The notes below the pieces were generated by a model. It saw only the letters and a list, made by a program, of their open reading frames with translations. It was not told the origin of the DNA and did not search any database. Below, piece after piece: positions 24,302 through 32,367 of a stretch of 64,000 nucleotides of DNA; within the stretch, counting starts at the first letter, position 1; each line of letters begins with the position of its first letter. The position numbers and the translations under genes were made by a program. The DNA lies in assembly GCF_003813775.1 (NCBI RefSeq), contig NZ_RPDH01000002.1:682001-746000 (forward strand). Direction: 5' to 3'. Origin of the DNA: Chitinophaga lutea (GTDB lineage Bacteria > Bacteroidota > Bacteroidia > Chitinophagales > Chitinophagaceae).

Positions 24302-24580
24302 TTAGTCCATCAAAGTTTCGAGGAACTTGAGATAATCGTTCAGGACCTTCTCATTCAAGGTGTATTTGGTTTCCCGTCCTTCTTTTTCCGAAATCAGGAG
24401 ATCGGCGTCCACCAGCTGTTTCAGGTGGTGCGAAACGGAAGGCTGCGTAAGGTTGTTCAGCATTTCAGTTACTTCCGAGCAGTACAGACAGTCTTTGCGC
24501 TTCTTGAATTTCCGCAGGATGTTAATCCTGTTCGTATCGCTCAGCGCTTTTGATATTTTTTCAATTTTCCTGTTATCCAT
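24302..24580 (-). CDS. ArsR-type winged-helix repressor
   Basis: A 92-residue single-domain regulator. The winged helix shows SDTNRINILRKF, the recognition helix LTQPSVSHHLKQLVDADLL and the wing EKEGRETKYTLN. A cysteine pair in KKRKDCLYCSEV sits just before helix 3, where some ArsR sensors bind metal or oxidants (CxxC), though the spacing differs from the classical ELCVCDL motif. Dimer-type DNA binding is expected. The gene precedes the MFS transporter, and a palindromic region overlaps its own promoter. Confidence 0.88.
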   Translation of the reverse strand: MDNRKIEKISKALSDTNRINILRKFKKRKDCLYCSEVTEMLNNLTQPSVSHHLKQLVDADLLISEKEGRETKYTLNEKVLNDYLKFLETLMD

Positions 24581-24601
24581 GTGATGGCATTATAACGGGA
24601 A

Positions 24602-24652
24602 CAAAGGTAGGGAAATACATCGAAACATGTAAATGTTTTTATTTTTCGATGT
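24602..24652 (-). promoter_or_regulatory. Promoter and nested palindromic operator of the ArsR-MFS operon
   Basis: TACCTTTG on the minus strand (24602-24609) is a perfect -7 box 21 bases before the ATG. Directly upstream lie two nested inverted repeats: ACATCGAAA (24617-24625) with TTTCGATGT (24644-24652), and inside it AACAT-N4-ATGTT (24624-24637). They cover the -33 region, as expected for an ArsR operator. Confidence 0.65.
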
Positions 24653-24812
24653 TTTTTCCTGGGAGGGTGCTTTGGTTTGCTGCATGAGCGGAGCAATTTT
24701 AGCAGGAGGCTTCGGAACAGCCCCGGATTCCTTACTCCTCCCAGGCCCCTCGGGCGTTTGAAAATACGCCCCAATATGTTTAAGTTTAAGGATATCAAAC
24801 CACCCGCTTCAT

Positions 24813-25670
24813 ATGCTCAGAATAACAGGATTGGCGGTATTGCTCCTGGCATCCACCTATAGCCTTGCCGGAACGCCGGGAACAGACACTACCGTTGCGC
24901 CGCTCGTTGACCTCGATGCAGACCGGCTGATAACGGCCGACGATGCGGGGCGCGTGGAGAAATGGGGCAACAGTGCGCCCTTTGCCCCCGTGCGGGAATT
25001 TATAAAGCAGGACAAAGGCCGGAAAGAAAAAGGAGCCGGCAGGCCGCTGCTGGTAAAAAACGTGGCCGCCCTGAACGGCCATCACACCATCGTATTCCAC
25101 AAGCAGGAACTGGTGGCCCACCACGAGGATGCGTTCGACCACCTTATCAGGGGCAGCGGCTACACCTGGCTGTGCGTCATCAAACCCGGCCGGCAATACG
25201 GCGAGCTGAAAGACGTGCATTCCTTTTTCGGGAACCTGAAAAACGGCGGGCATTATGAAGGCCTCTGGGCGGGCCTGTCGGACGACAACGCGTTCTGGGC
25301 GGGCAGCCGGAACGGCCGCACCTTCGGGCGTTGGGATGAGAATAATCCCTATATCGTGACTGCCCAAAGGCTGGATACCGGCCGGTACTACCTGCTGGCC
25401 GGAAGGATGGACGCCGGAACCGATACGGTCGCCATTCGCCTCTATATCGGCGGCATGCTCACGCCGGCAGCCACCGGGAAATTCCCCGTCAATCCCGGCT
25501 CCGATGCGTCCAGGATGGCCATCGGGCAGGAACGGGACGCCATCGAACATCCAGGCGTGGAATCGTTCACAGGGGAAATCGCGAGGTTTATTTTGTTTGA
25601 CAGGGCACTGTCCGATAAAGCGCTGGGGGAACTGCAAAGGAAATTGATCAAGCGATACCGGCTCCGGTAA
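24813..25670 (+). CDS. Secreted LamG/concanavalin-like domain protein
   Basis: A 285-residue exported protein with an N-terminal signal peptide (MLRITGLAVLLLASTYSLAG). The body fits a LamG/Pentraxin jelly roll: DLDADRLITADDAGRVEKWGN at the start, beta-rich middle (YTWLCVIKPGRQYG, HYEGLWAGLSDDN) and the end motif ESFTGEIARFILFDRALSDKALGELQRKLIKRYRL, which is the usual closing strand and helix of LamG_3 proteins. These domains bind carbohydrates or proteins outside the cell. No catalytic domain is attached. A TAAGTTTA box 23 bases before the ATG with TTTG 20 bases further up may be the promoter. Confidence 0.8.
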   Translation: MLRITGLAVLLLASTYSLAGTPGTDTTVAPLVDLDADRLITADDAGRVEKWGNSAPFAPVREFIKQDKGRKEKGAGRPLLVKNVAALNGHHTIVFHKQELVAHHEDAFDHLIRGSGYTWLCVIKPGRQYGELKDVHSFFGNLKNGGHYEGLWAGLSDDNAFWAGSRNGRTFGRWDENNPYIVTAQRLDTGRYYLLAGRMDAGTDTVAIRLYIGGMLTPAATGKFPVNPGSDASRMAIGQERDAIEHPGVESFTGEIARFILFDRALSDKALGELQRKLIKRYRLR

Positions 25671-25708
25671 CCAGCATCGTCAGCCCGTCTTTCTCAATTC
25701 CCTATAAG

Positions 25709-25804
25709 CTAATGTAATGCAGGTGATAGATGCTCAATGAGCATTTCGCGCCATTTGTGCAGATCATTAACCCGGCAACGGCATTTCCAGCCTCGTCCTG
25801 TCAT
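25709..25804 (-). other. Possible 31-codon remnant ORF
   Basis: Minus-strand ORF ATG (25804) to TAG (25709-25711) whose product contains GRGWKCRCRVNDLHKWR, rich in Trp, Arg and Cys. It lies just downstream of a frameshifted pseudogene in an AT-rich stretch. It could be a scrap of a lost gene or chance; no promoter or family is visible. Confidence 0.2.
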
Positions 25805-25848
25805 GTCCTTAAATTACACCGTCAACATGCTTTGACATCGTAACAAAA

Positions 25849-26144
25849 CTAATCCCCAATCGCATCTACAGCCATCTTCTCAAGAACAACCTTTTCTAAA
25901 AAGGCCATAAATTCTTTCACTGACTTATTCGGTTCAATTCTATTTGAATATACACACTCATTCAACAAGTCAAGCAGCATTGTCGCGTTATTATCCGTTA
26001 ATTTAGTATCCCCAACAAGTCCAGGCTTAGGCCGGTCTTCCTTTCCAAAAGGTCGACAGCAGGTTCAATAAGCTCATAAGTGGCTGTAGATAAGTGAAAC
26101 AAAGAACCTTCTTTCGTTCTTGATCTATAAAAATGAATACCCAT
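25849..26144 (-). pseudogene. Frameshifted small gene (~97 codons), possible orphan immunity protein
   Basis: Translation from ATG 26144 gives MGIHFYRSRTKEG...VDLLERKTGLSLDLLG then a stop at 25998-26000 after 48 codons. Moving one frame near 26015-26035 restores an open frame: GLVGDTKLTDNNATMLLDLLNECVYSNRIE, continuing to AVDAIGD and a stop at 25849-25851. The span is 296 bases, one short of a codon multiple, as expected for a single indel. Composition and size resemble orphan immunity proteins of polymorphic toxin loci. A sequencing error cannot be excluded. Confidence 0.6.
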
Positions 26145-26153
26145 AATATCAGG

Positions 26154-26240
26154 TTAATCTTTTAACAGGAATGCATACTCCACTAATTCCTTGCAGAATC
26201 TACATTCAATCTCGTTGCAAACGGTAGGCCGCTTTACAAA
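26154..26240 (-). other. Decayed coding fragment in frame behind the lipoprotein stop
   Basis: The frame directly after the stop of the neighbouring lipoprotein gene is open for 28 more codons and reads FVKRPTVCNEIECRFCKEL then VEYAFLLKD and stop. It has no start codon. It may be the original C-terminus of the lipoprotein cut off by a nonsense mutation, or a remnant of another gene. Confidence 0.3.
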
Positions 26241-26576
26241 TCACTCGATCAGCTTTCCATCGCAAGTATACTGAAATGCAATTTTAAAAGAATCCACCCT
26301 GATCAATATAACCTCAGTTTTCCCCGAGTCCTTAACAAGGCGATCCCCAATCATTGCACTGTCATACAGGTCATAGTACCCAATTTCCATAAATGTGTCC
26401 GATCGATTTGCCGCGCTAACTCCGGCAAGATTGATATACCGCCCTTCAGATCTAAATTTTTCCGTTATTATGAAATCACAATGCTTATGGCGAAAAATAG
26501 TATCGCCATATTCTCTACAACTTATCGCGCATCCTCCTAAGAGGAGAGAAAATAAACTAAGAAACCGGCAGGCCAT
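26241..26576 (-). CDS. Small lipoprotein, unknown function
   Basis: A 111-residue lipoprotein starting at ATG 26576 (MACRFLSLFSLLLGGCAIS; lipobox LGGC). A TTG eight codons upstream would put charged residues before the signal and is less likely. The mature part (DTIFRHKHCDFIITEKFRSEG, YYDLYDSAMIGDRLVKDSGK) looks like a small alpha/beta domain. It lies downstream of the secreted YD-repeat protein in the same direction, 64 bp after the end of that gene's stop, the position of an immunity gene in RHS loci. Function unknown; a premature stop may have removed its tail. Confidence 0.6.
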   Translation of the reverse strand: MACRFLSLFSLLLGGCAISCREYGDTIFRHKHCDFIITEKFRSEGRYINLAGVSAANRSDTFMEIGYYDLYDSAMIGDRLVKDSGKTEVILIRVDSFKIAFQYTCDGKLIE

Positions 26577-26663
26577 GGTTGACTTTTCAATGCAATTCAA
26601 GCTTTACTAAAAACCCTGTAATAGTGAAATTACTTTTCGTTCTTATAGCTTCACAACGCAGGA

Positions 26664-29600
26664 TCAAGGCAAACAGTTCCCCGGCTGACCAGCATAGTTG
26701 TAACAGATCTTTTTCAGAATCATATTATTCTGATCCCGCACCAGTATCAACCTCCCAAAGCTGTCATACTCATAGTAGGTAGTGCGGTTATTGGCATCCG
26801 ACTGACTCGTCATTCCAAGCAATGGAGAATAAGTATAGGTAGTTACACTTACATGCTGATTGCCGCTAAACCAGGTGCGTATCTTATTTAACTCATCCCG
26901 GATTTGCTGGTCGTTGTACTGGCCGTTCGCATTATCCAAAATACTTTGATTAATAATACCGGACACTGTTGTATAATCACTTCCGATAACTTTAGCAACA
27001 GGATATACTCCATTATACCCCCATAAATATACCTCCTTGGGATGATTGACTTTCTGCATTTCAGTAACGTTACCATTCGCATCATAGCTATTAAATAGTG
27101 CGCTGGGCTGATAACGTGTATCTGCGGCAAAGACGGAAGCATTCAGCGATGTGGGCAATTGACCGGAAGGCGCATTCGAAAACTTAAAGGACGAAAGGGG
27201 GATGGCGGTATTGGTCTCCAGCAGGCTAACTGACTGGATCTTGCCTCCACCTGTAGGATAATAATTGGTTAAAGTACCCCCTGTTATGGAAACACTTCCT
27301 GCCGGCTGTACTTTTAATTTTACCGTTTCAATTGGCACTGAAACGATATTCCTGTTCACCAGATTGTCAATAGCGGCATTCCCTGCGGCATACTCCTTCG
27401 GGTATGTATACTGTTCCTTTGACAGGGAGCCATCGCTTTTCGCAAAGGTTTTGCTGACTGGCAAGAGACTTTTGACACTGTTCTCTATTGTGGTGGTGGT
27501 TTTTATACTGGCACTACCATTATAAAGCGTTTCTTCGGTCTGCTCCAGGAAGATGGTTCCGGAGTAATGACTGTATTGTATCACAGTAAGATCATGTAAA
27601 CCATTGCTAAGGTTCCTGGTTTGAACATTCACTTGTATGCCGTTACTGGCCGGTGCCAACGTCTTGTTGTAAACGTTCACTATTTTCCGAACGGGCGTGT
27701 AAGCCAGGTTTTTATATTCATAATCCTGCCGCTGCACTAAAAATCCCCGCAGCCAGTCCCGGCGATCCGCCGGCGGATTAGCCGCATCGTAATAAGTAAA
27801 CCCGGAAGCCTCTCCCGTATTCCGGAAAAGCAAATCCGGCGATTCATTGGGCCCCGTGAATGAATATTCAGTTTTCCCCAGGGGCTCTCCCGAAGCGGAA
27901 ACAGCCTGTTCTTCAACAAACTGATACCCGACATATGAATTATGTGTAGTACTCAATGAGTTCACAGAATTAAACGACACGCCAATATACTTACAAGGGT
28001 TACCCAAATTATTGTTGTCCTTGACATCGAATTCATACTTATAAACAGGTGCAGATAACAATTGACCCGAACTGCCATCCAGCACGTATTTATATGTTTT
28101 GTATAATGTCTGTTGGGATACCGGATCATATTGTTTCTCCTTTTTCACCCTGATCCCACCCACTTTAGGCGGTTGGCCTTGTGTTCCTTCCTCCGATGTA
28201 ATTTCGTACAGGCCTGTTATCGTAGCAGTATGTTGCTTCTGCTGATCCGGATTCTGAGGGCTATTCAATAAAGCATAAGACGGACAATGATAGAGCCGGT
28301 AAACTCCTGCCGGGAGGTTCACGTTATAGGTCCCATCACTATACCCTCTCCATAATACACTATTACTGACAACATTCTCAATATAGAAATTCAAGCCACT
28401 GGAAGGGTAATAAGGAATATCCGCAAGCTGCACCTGCGCCGTACTTGTGCTATTCGTAGCGACAGAAAACTCTACATAGTAGTTCCGTACCGTATTTCCA
28501 TTACCATCTGGTCTCATTACGTAATTATACTGGTCATACCAGCCATCTACATTATAATTATAATGGCTGATTCCGACTGAATGGATTGCCGGGCTCTTAG
28601 TAACCTTACGGGGAATAAAAGGACTCGGGCCGGCATCGTTTGATTCAAATTCATATTCGGTAGATCCTCCGGTAGAATGGTTGATCTTATAAAGACTTCC
28701 TTCTTTCGCATATTGAAAATCGACATTCTTCCCGCCAATATATACTTCCGGGCTCGGGCTTCCCATCTGGCTGGGATTGATTAACACATACGGTGCTTCA
28801 GACAGAGGCTCATCTGCTTTGTTGGCAAATCCCCAGTGGTCTGCAAATTCAGATGCCCTGTTGGGCAGTCCTATAGAAGTGTGGTAGTCAAAGCTCTGGC
28901 CATTATTTAACGCAACTCCGTTCGCATCCTGTTCTGTACATTTCATTAACATCAACCTCCGGTTAAAGGAAGGAGACGGCGTGAGTGTTGAAGCAACGAA
29001 AAAATTATTCTCACCTGCAGGATTAATACTCGTATAATCCATCAGACTGTTGCCAACCAGGTATTTATAGTCCAGCTTGAACTGCTTCTTAATATGCCCC
29101 TGCTTGTTCTCAATTATTATCTTATCCAGCGCATGATCGCCAACGAAATCAGCCCGCCCCATCGCCGTTGGGACAAATCTTATTTTACCGTCCGGAAACT
29201 CAATTGATGTCAGCCTCTTTGTGTTAATAAATTGTCGTTGAATGGAGGTATTAGCTGGATAATCACAAGTACCACTCAATCTAATATTGAATGTTTTACC
29301 CGGTGCAAGATCGTAGGACAAGTCGACAGTTGCATAATTAAACACTATCTTTTCTCCTGTAGGTGCTTCCATTTCCGTAAGATACCAGCTGTTAATGTTG
29401 CGGCTGGAAAAGCCACCGGCAGAACCGCCAATATTCCTGGAAGATGCTCCTGTCTTCTCGTAATCTTTAAACCGGTAAATGATGCCCTTATCATCCACGA
29501 TCTCCCATTCTGAAATACAATAAGCATTGCCGGATGGTTCCGAAAACTGATAGCCGGCAATGCTCCCCTTGGTGATCTTGTAGTTCTTTTTAGGAATTAA

Positions 29601-30092
29601 CTGTGGCGTCCCGGTTTTATCGAACACAAACCGGCCTGAACCGCCAGGCATGTTAAAGAAAAACAGATCCTGCTGGGAATCAATTCCACCATCTGCCATA
29701 GCTACATAGGCCGGCTGATTCTCATTCGTCATTGGAGGTACATTGTATTCTATATAACCAAATGTTGGCGTTTCATCCGGCAATCCCAGCACAGACCTTG
29801 TCACAACGCCGCCGGCATTCAAATTCCACCCCAATCCACACCAGGATGCCATATCGGCGACCTTTACGCCGCCAGACGTGTAACTGAGCGAGATGGGCAA
29901 TTGCAATGCCCCGGCATTTACCGTCCACACAGGAATGGATATTTGCGGGGTACCGGTATAGAGACCCATCGATATTTCGGTATTGTATGCCAGGTTAACT
30001 GCATTAGGGGCTGGAGGGATAATTGGCTTCTCCTGGCCGAACGAGAAATTAGCAGAAATGAGTGCTAAACAGGTAAGTACTTTTCTCAACAT
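26664..30092 (-). CDS. Large secreted YD/RHS-related protein without RHS core or toxin tip
   Basis: A 1142-residue protein with signal peptide (MLRKVLTCLALISANFSFGQ). The N-terminal region (about 25-110) has the motif MGLYTGTPQISIPVWTVN followed by LQLPISLSYTSGGVKVAD and WCGLGWNLNAGG, common to secreted Bacteroidota RHS-like proteins. The C-terminal end holds one clear YD repeat (TTYYEYDSFGRLILVRD) and finishes CYNYAGQPGNC, without the RHS core (DPxG) or a toxin domain. It may be a shell-forming or carrier protein for the toxin island, or a surface protein. Codon use and AT content differ from the flanking core genes. The N-terminus is homologous to the truncated ORF just upstream. Confidence 0.75.
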   Translation of the reverse strand: MLRKVLTCLALISANFSFGQEKPIIPPAPNAVNLAYNTEISMGLYTGTPQISIPVWTVNAGALQLPISLSYTSGGVKVADMASWCGLGWNLNAGGVVTRSVLGLPDETPTFGYIEYNVPPMTNENQPAYVAMADGGIDSQQDLFFFNMPGGSGRFVFDKTGTPQLIPKKNYKITKGSIAGYQFSEPSGNAYCISEWEIVDDKGIIYRFKDYEKTGASSRNIGGSAGGFSSRNINSWYLTEMEAPTGEKIVFNYATVDLSYDLAPGKTFNIRLSGTCDYPANTSIQRQFINTKRLTSIEFPDGKIRFVPTAMGRADFVGDHALDKIIIENKQGHIKKQFKLDYKYLVGNSLMDYTSINPAGENNFFVASTLTPSPSFNRRLMLMKCTEQDANGVALNNGQSFDYHTSIGLPNRASEFADHWGFANKADEPLSEAPYVLINPSQMGSPSPEVYIGGKNVDFQYAKEGSLYKINHSTGGSTEYEFESNDAGPSPFIPRKVTKSPAIHSVGISHYNYNVDGWYDQYNYVMRPDGNGNTVRNYYVEFSVATNSTSTAQVQLADIPYYPSSGLNFYIENVVSNSVLWRGYSDGTYNVNLPAGVYRLYHCPSYALLNSPQNPDQQKQHTATITGLYEITSEEGTQGQPPKVGGIRVKKEKQYDPVSQQTLYKTYKYVLDGSSGQLLSAPVYKYEFDVKDNNNLGNPCKYIGVSFNSVNSLSTTHNSYVGYQFVEEQAVSASGEPLGKTEYSFTGPNESPDLLFRNTGEASGFTYYDAANPPADRRDWLRGFLVQRQDYEYKNLAYTPVRKIVNVYNKTLAPASNGIQVNVQTRNLSNGLHDLTVIQYSHYSGTIFLEQTEETLYNGSASIKTTTTIENSVKSLLPVSKTFAKSDGSLSKEQYTYPKEYAAGNAAIDNLVNRNIVSVPIETVKLKVQPAGSVSITGGTLTNYYPTGGGKIQSVSLLETNTAIPLSSFKFSNAPSGQLPTSLNASVFAADTRYQPSALFNSYDANGNVTEMQKVNHPKEVYLWGYNGVYPVAKVIGSDYTTVSGIINQSILDNANGQYNDQQIRDELNKIRTWFSGNQHVSVTTYTYSPLLGMTSQSDANNRTTYYEYDSFGRLILVRDQNNMILKKICYNYAGQPGNCLP

Positions 30093-30117
30093 AACTAACT
30101 ATTATCGAGTATTTTTT

Positions 30118-30378
30118 TTATTTAAGGGTGTTGCCCGACTGACATTCAATGTGCGCCCCATGATAGCTTAGCTCAAGCGGGATAACGATATCGCGGCAGG
30201 CACCATTAAAAGGAGGCACTTTGATTTGCGGCACTCCGGAATACAGGCTAACCGGAACATTCCCGTATTTACTTAATGCGGCGGCATCCGGAGAAGAGAG
30301 AATCAAGGTTTCTGTTTGTTGGGCCATTGATTGAATTGCAATCAGCACAAACGGGATAAAACTGAATATCTTTTTCAT
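30118..30378 (-). pseudogene. Truncated N-terminus of an RHS-like secreted protein
   Basis: Only 86 codons: signal peptide MKKIFSFIPFVLIAIQSMAQ, then DAAALSKYGNVPVSLYSGVPQIKVP and IPLELSYHGAHIECQSGNTLK before a stop. This is the opening module of RHS-like secreted proteins (compare SLYSGVPQIKVP with GLYTGTPQISIP in the intact 1142-residue protein immediately downstream), with everything after residue about 80 missing. The bases just before its ATG (CCCATACCAA) also occur just before the RHS toxin gene at 36786, suggesting a shared, recombined 5' end. Confidence 0.75.
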
Positions 30379-30574
30379 TTTGGTATGGGCTATCGTTGCC
30401 TAATAATGTTAAACAAAAAAAGTGATCATCAATCATGAGCTCTGTTCCGACGAAATACGCGTTATTCGCCAGTCATTTAGCTTAAATAACTTTGAAGGAC
30501 AAGCCGTCATTTTCTTTATTTCCTTACTTCCATAATTCCGAAGACTTCTCAAGCACTATGGCCCAAAGACTTGA
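30379..30574. other. AT-rich intergenic stretch, no gene seen
   Basis: Stops occur frequently in all six frames and no promoter box clearer than the shared CCCATACCAA leader was noticed. Part of the eroded section of the toxin island. Confidence 0.4.
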
Positions 30575-30892
30575 TTAGCCAAAGACATTAATGCTTGTTT
30601 CCTTTATATCTCTCCAATCTGACCTACCTAATCCGGCATTAATTTTCAGCACCCCTATTTCAATAATACCTAGGCCATTAGCAATCTCAAGCATTGTATA
30701 AGAGCCCTTATTTATTGCTAATAAAGTAGCTTTTGAGCGCCAAGACTCTTGTATTCCTAAATTAATCGAGTACCATCCCTTGCCCATAACCCCAGCACAA
30801 TTACAACCATGTGCATACGATAAAAGTCCGGGATAATTAAACATATCCCCCCCCTCGGTAAAAAACTGACATTTTACTTTAGTTTCTTTCAT
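30575..30892 (-). pseudogene. Macro-domain protein with an internal deletion
   Basis: A 105-residue ORF. The start resembles ADP-ribose-binding macro domains: FFTEGGDMFNYPG, then YAHGCNCAGVMGKG (consensus HGCNCxGxMGKGIA). The end resembles the last third of the fold: SINLGIQESWRSKATLLAI, then GIIEIGVLKINAGLGRSDW, close to the phosphate loop IGAGLGGLDW with the first glycine replaced by asparagine. The segment between MGKG and the INLGIQ strand, normally about 35-40 residues, is missing in frame, so the domain probably cannot fold or bind. The frame is open 17 codons further upstream without a start codon. Such domains can reverse ADP-ribosylation and act as immunity or antitoxin. Confidence 0.65.
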
Positions 30893-30978
30893 CCCATACT
30901 TGATAAAATCCCTCAGCTGTAATTCTATCTGGGCAAATCTAAATCAAGCTAATCAAGGGGCTCTATGCGGCCTTTATT

Positions 30979-31586
30979 CTACGGAAACTTATATATTTTT
31001 TTTCTCTTTCGGATTGCTTCTATCAATTTCGTGATCTCCTTCTTTAATTTACTATCTACCGCCTCTAATTTATTCTGCAAGAAAACAATATCCTCCTCGT
31101 TAGCGTACTTTTTATATAGATCAAACATCCAATTCATCGGATACTTCTCAAAGATCAATTGCAGAAATTCCATCAACTCATGCGATGTTTTAAAGCCACC
31201 TTTTTTTCCAGGCCAGGAATAAGCCCTATTCGTTCTAAAGCATAGGGCTTATTAAGGAGTTGATCTCTGAGCCAATCGGAAATATCATTTGTTTTCGCGT
31301 ATGATAACACGATAGCCATCCCACCCTTAATAGAAAAATTAAACTCCGGTCTCTCGATTAGATCAATTAAAAGGGTTGAGTCAAAAGGTTCTCCCGCAGC
31401 AATCAAGGACCGTACTAACTGATCTCCCGCTCCCAAATGGTCTGCATAAACGGACGGAAGCCATTTCAAAATAATTGCAACCGCTTCAGACGAGATTATC
31501 TTTTGCTTGAACATTTCGTTTATGTCACGGTACTTGTAACCAATGACCTCAAGCTCTTTTAACATAGCTTTTTCTGATCCTCCCAT
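30979..31586 (-). pseudogene. Helical (HEAT-like) protein split by a frameshift at a 7-A run, possible orphan immunity gene
   Basis: Two adjacent ORFs (31173-31586, 137 codons; 30979-31176, 65 codons) are one gene of about 200 codons. The first ends EKKVALKHRMS after the A7 run at 31201-31207 (T7 on the plus strand). Adding one A continues the frame as EKKGGFKTSHELMEFLQLIF into the second ORF. The whole product is a run of amphipathic helices (WLPSVYADHLGAGDQLVRSL, LLIDLIERPEFNF, WMFDLYKKYANEEDI) ending in a lysine-rich tail. It could be slippage-rescued, phase-variable, a true pseudogene or a sequencing error. The start may be the ATG at 31586 or at 31565. Confidence 0.65.
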
Positions 31587-31643
31587 GTCAAATACTATTT
31601 ACTTCCTGGAATTGTCTTTCTTCGTACTTCTCCTGTGTTAATT

Positions 31644-31829
31644 TTATCCTGCCGCATCCCAAGTCCTCCTACTAATTTGCCCCAATACAATTTCAGCGTC
31701 TTCCATACTTACAAATAGCGCTATTTTTAATCTCGCCTCTCTATGCCGGCCAACCTTAACCGCAACCAGGCACGAACTTTTAAAAGAACTCAATTTATGT
31801 ATAGTCTCAGTCAGCTCGCGATCATACTA
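31644..31829 (-). pseudogene. C-terminal scrap of a lost gene
   Basis: An open minus-strand frame without a start reads YDRELTETIHKLSSFKSS, then ARLKIALFVSMEDAEIVLGQ and ISRRTWDAAG before the stop at 31644-31646. It has good coding character, and a TAG just before it interrupts an upstream YFNDDNSD in the same frame. Probably the remnant of an immunity-type gene. The rest of 31587-31895 holds nothing recognisable. Confidence 0.4.
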
Positions 31830-31895
31830 GTCTGAATTATCGTCATTAAAGTATCATTTGTCTAAAAAAGTAATGATTGATCCTGCCGGAGTAAG

Positions 31896-32354
31896 CTACC
31901 TTTGTTTATACTTAATTTTCGGGCCGTCACCTATGGTAAGGTTAATTGTTTGAAATAATTCAGCTATATTTTTCTGATAATAGTTGGCGATTTCAATTTT
32001 TTTAATGTCGTTATTAAGTTGAATGACCAGGTGTTTACGATCTCCATCCTCAATTAAATCATTAATATACCTATCATTCAATTTACCAAGATCAAGCTTG
32101 CCCAAAAAAAGCTGAATTCGCTCCTTTTCGCTGTCTTCTAAGCCCCTTCCAACCAGCCGTTTATCTGACTCTCCTTTTAAGCCCGAAATCAGTGTTATCA
32201 CCAAACTATCGTTATCGATGTGATATTTGGTTGTTTGGGCCAGTGAATAATCCCTATCCCAGATATCTATTGTATATCGCAATTCTTTCATCCTGTCATT
32301 TTTCACACTGCCACAACTGGCTAAGCATAATACTATAAAACAAAGAAATTTCAT
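31896..32354 (-). CDS. Lipoprotein, likely immunity partner of the RHS-M91 toxin
   Basis: A 152-residue protein with a lipoprotein signal (MKFLCFIVLCLASCGS, lipobox LASC) and a mature alpha/beta domain (MKELRYTIDIWDRDYSLAQT, a charged middle LEDSEKERIQLFLGKLD and an end VIQLNNDIKKIEIANYY). It begins 13 bp after the toxin stop, the position of the immunity gene in RHS loci. A lipid anchor would place it at the inner or outer membrane facing the periplasm. No family was recognised; the immunity role is inferred from position only. Confidence 0.65.
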   Translation of the reverse strand: MKFLCFIVLCLASCGSVKNDRMKELRYTIDIWDRDYSLAQTTKYHIDNDSLVITLISGLKGESDKRLVGRGLEDSEKERIQLFLGKLDLGKLNDRYINDLIEDGDRKHLVIQLNNDIKKIEIANYYQKNIAELFQTINLTIGDGPKIKYKQR

Positions 32355-32367
32355 CTTCTATTCTTTT

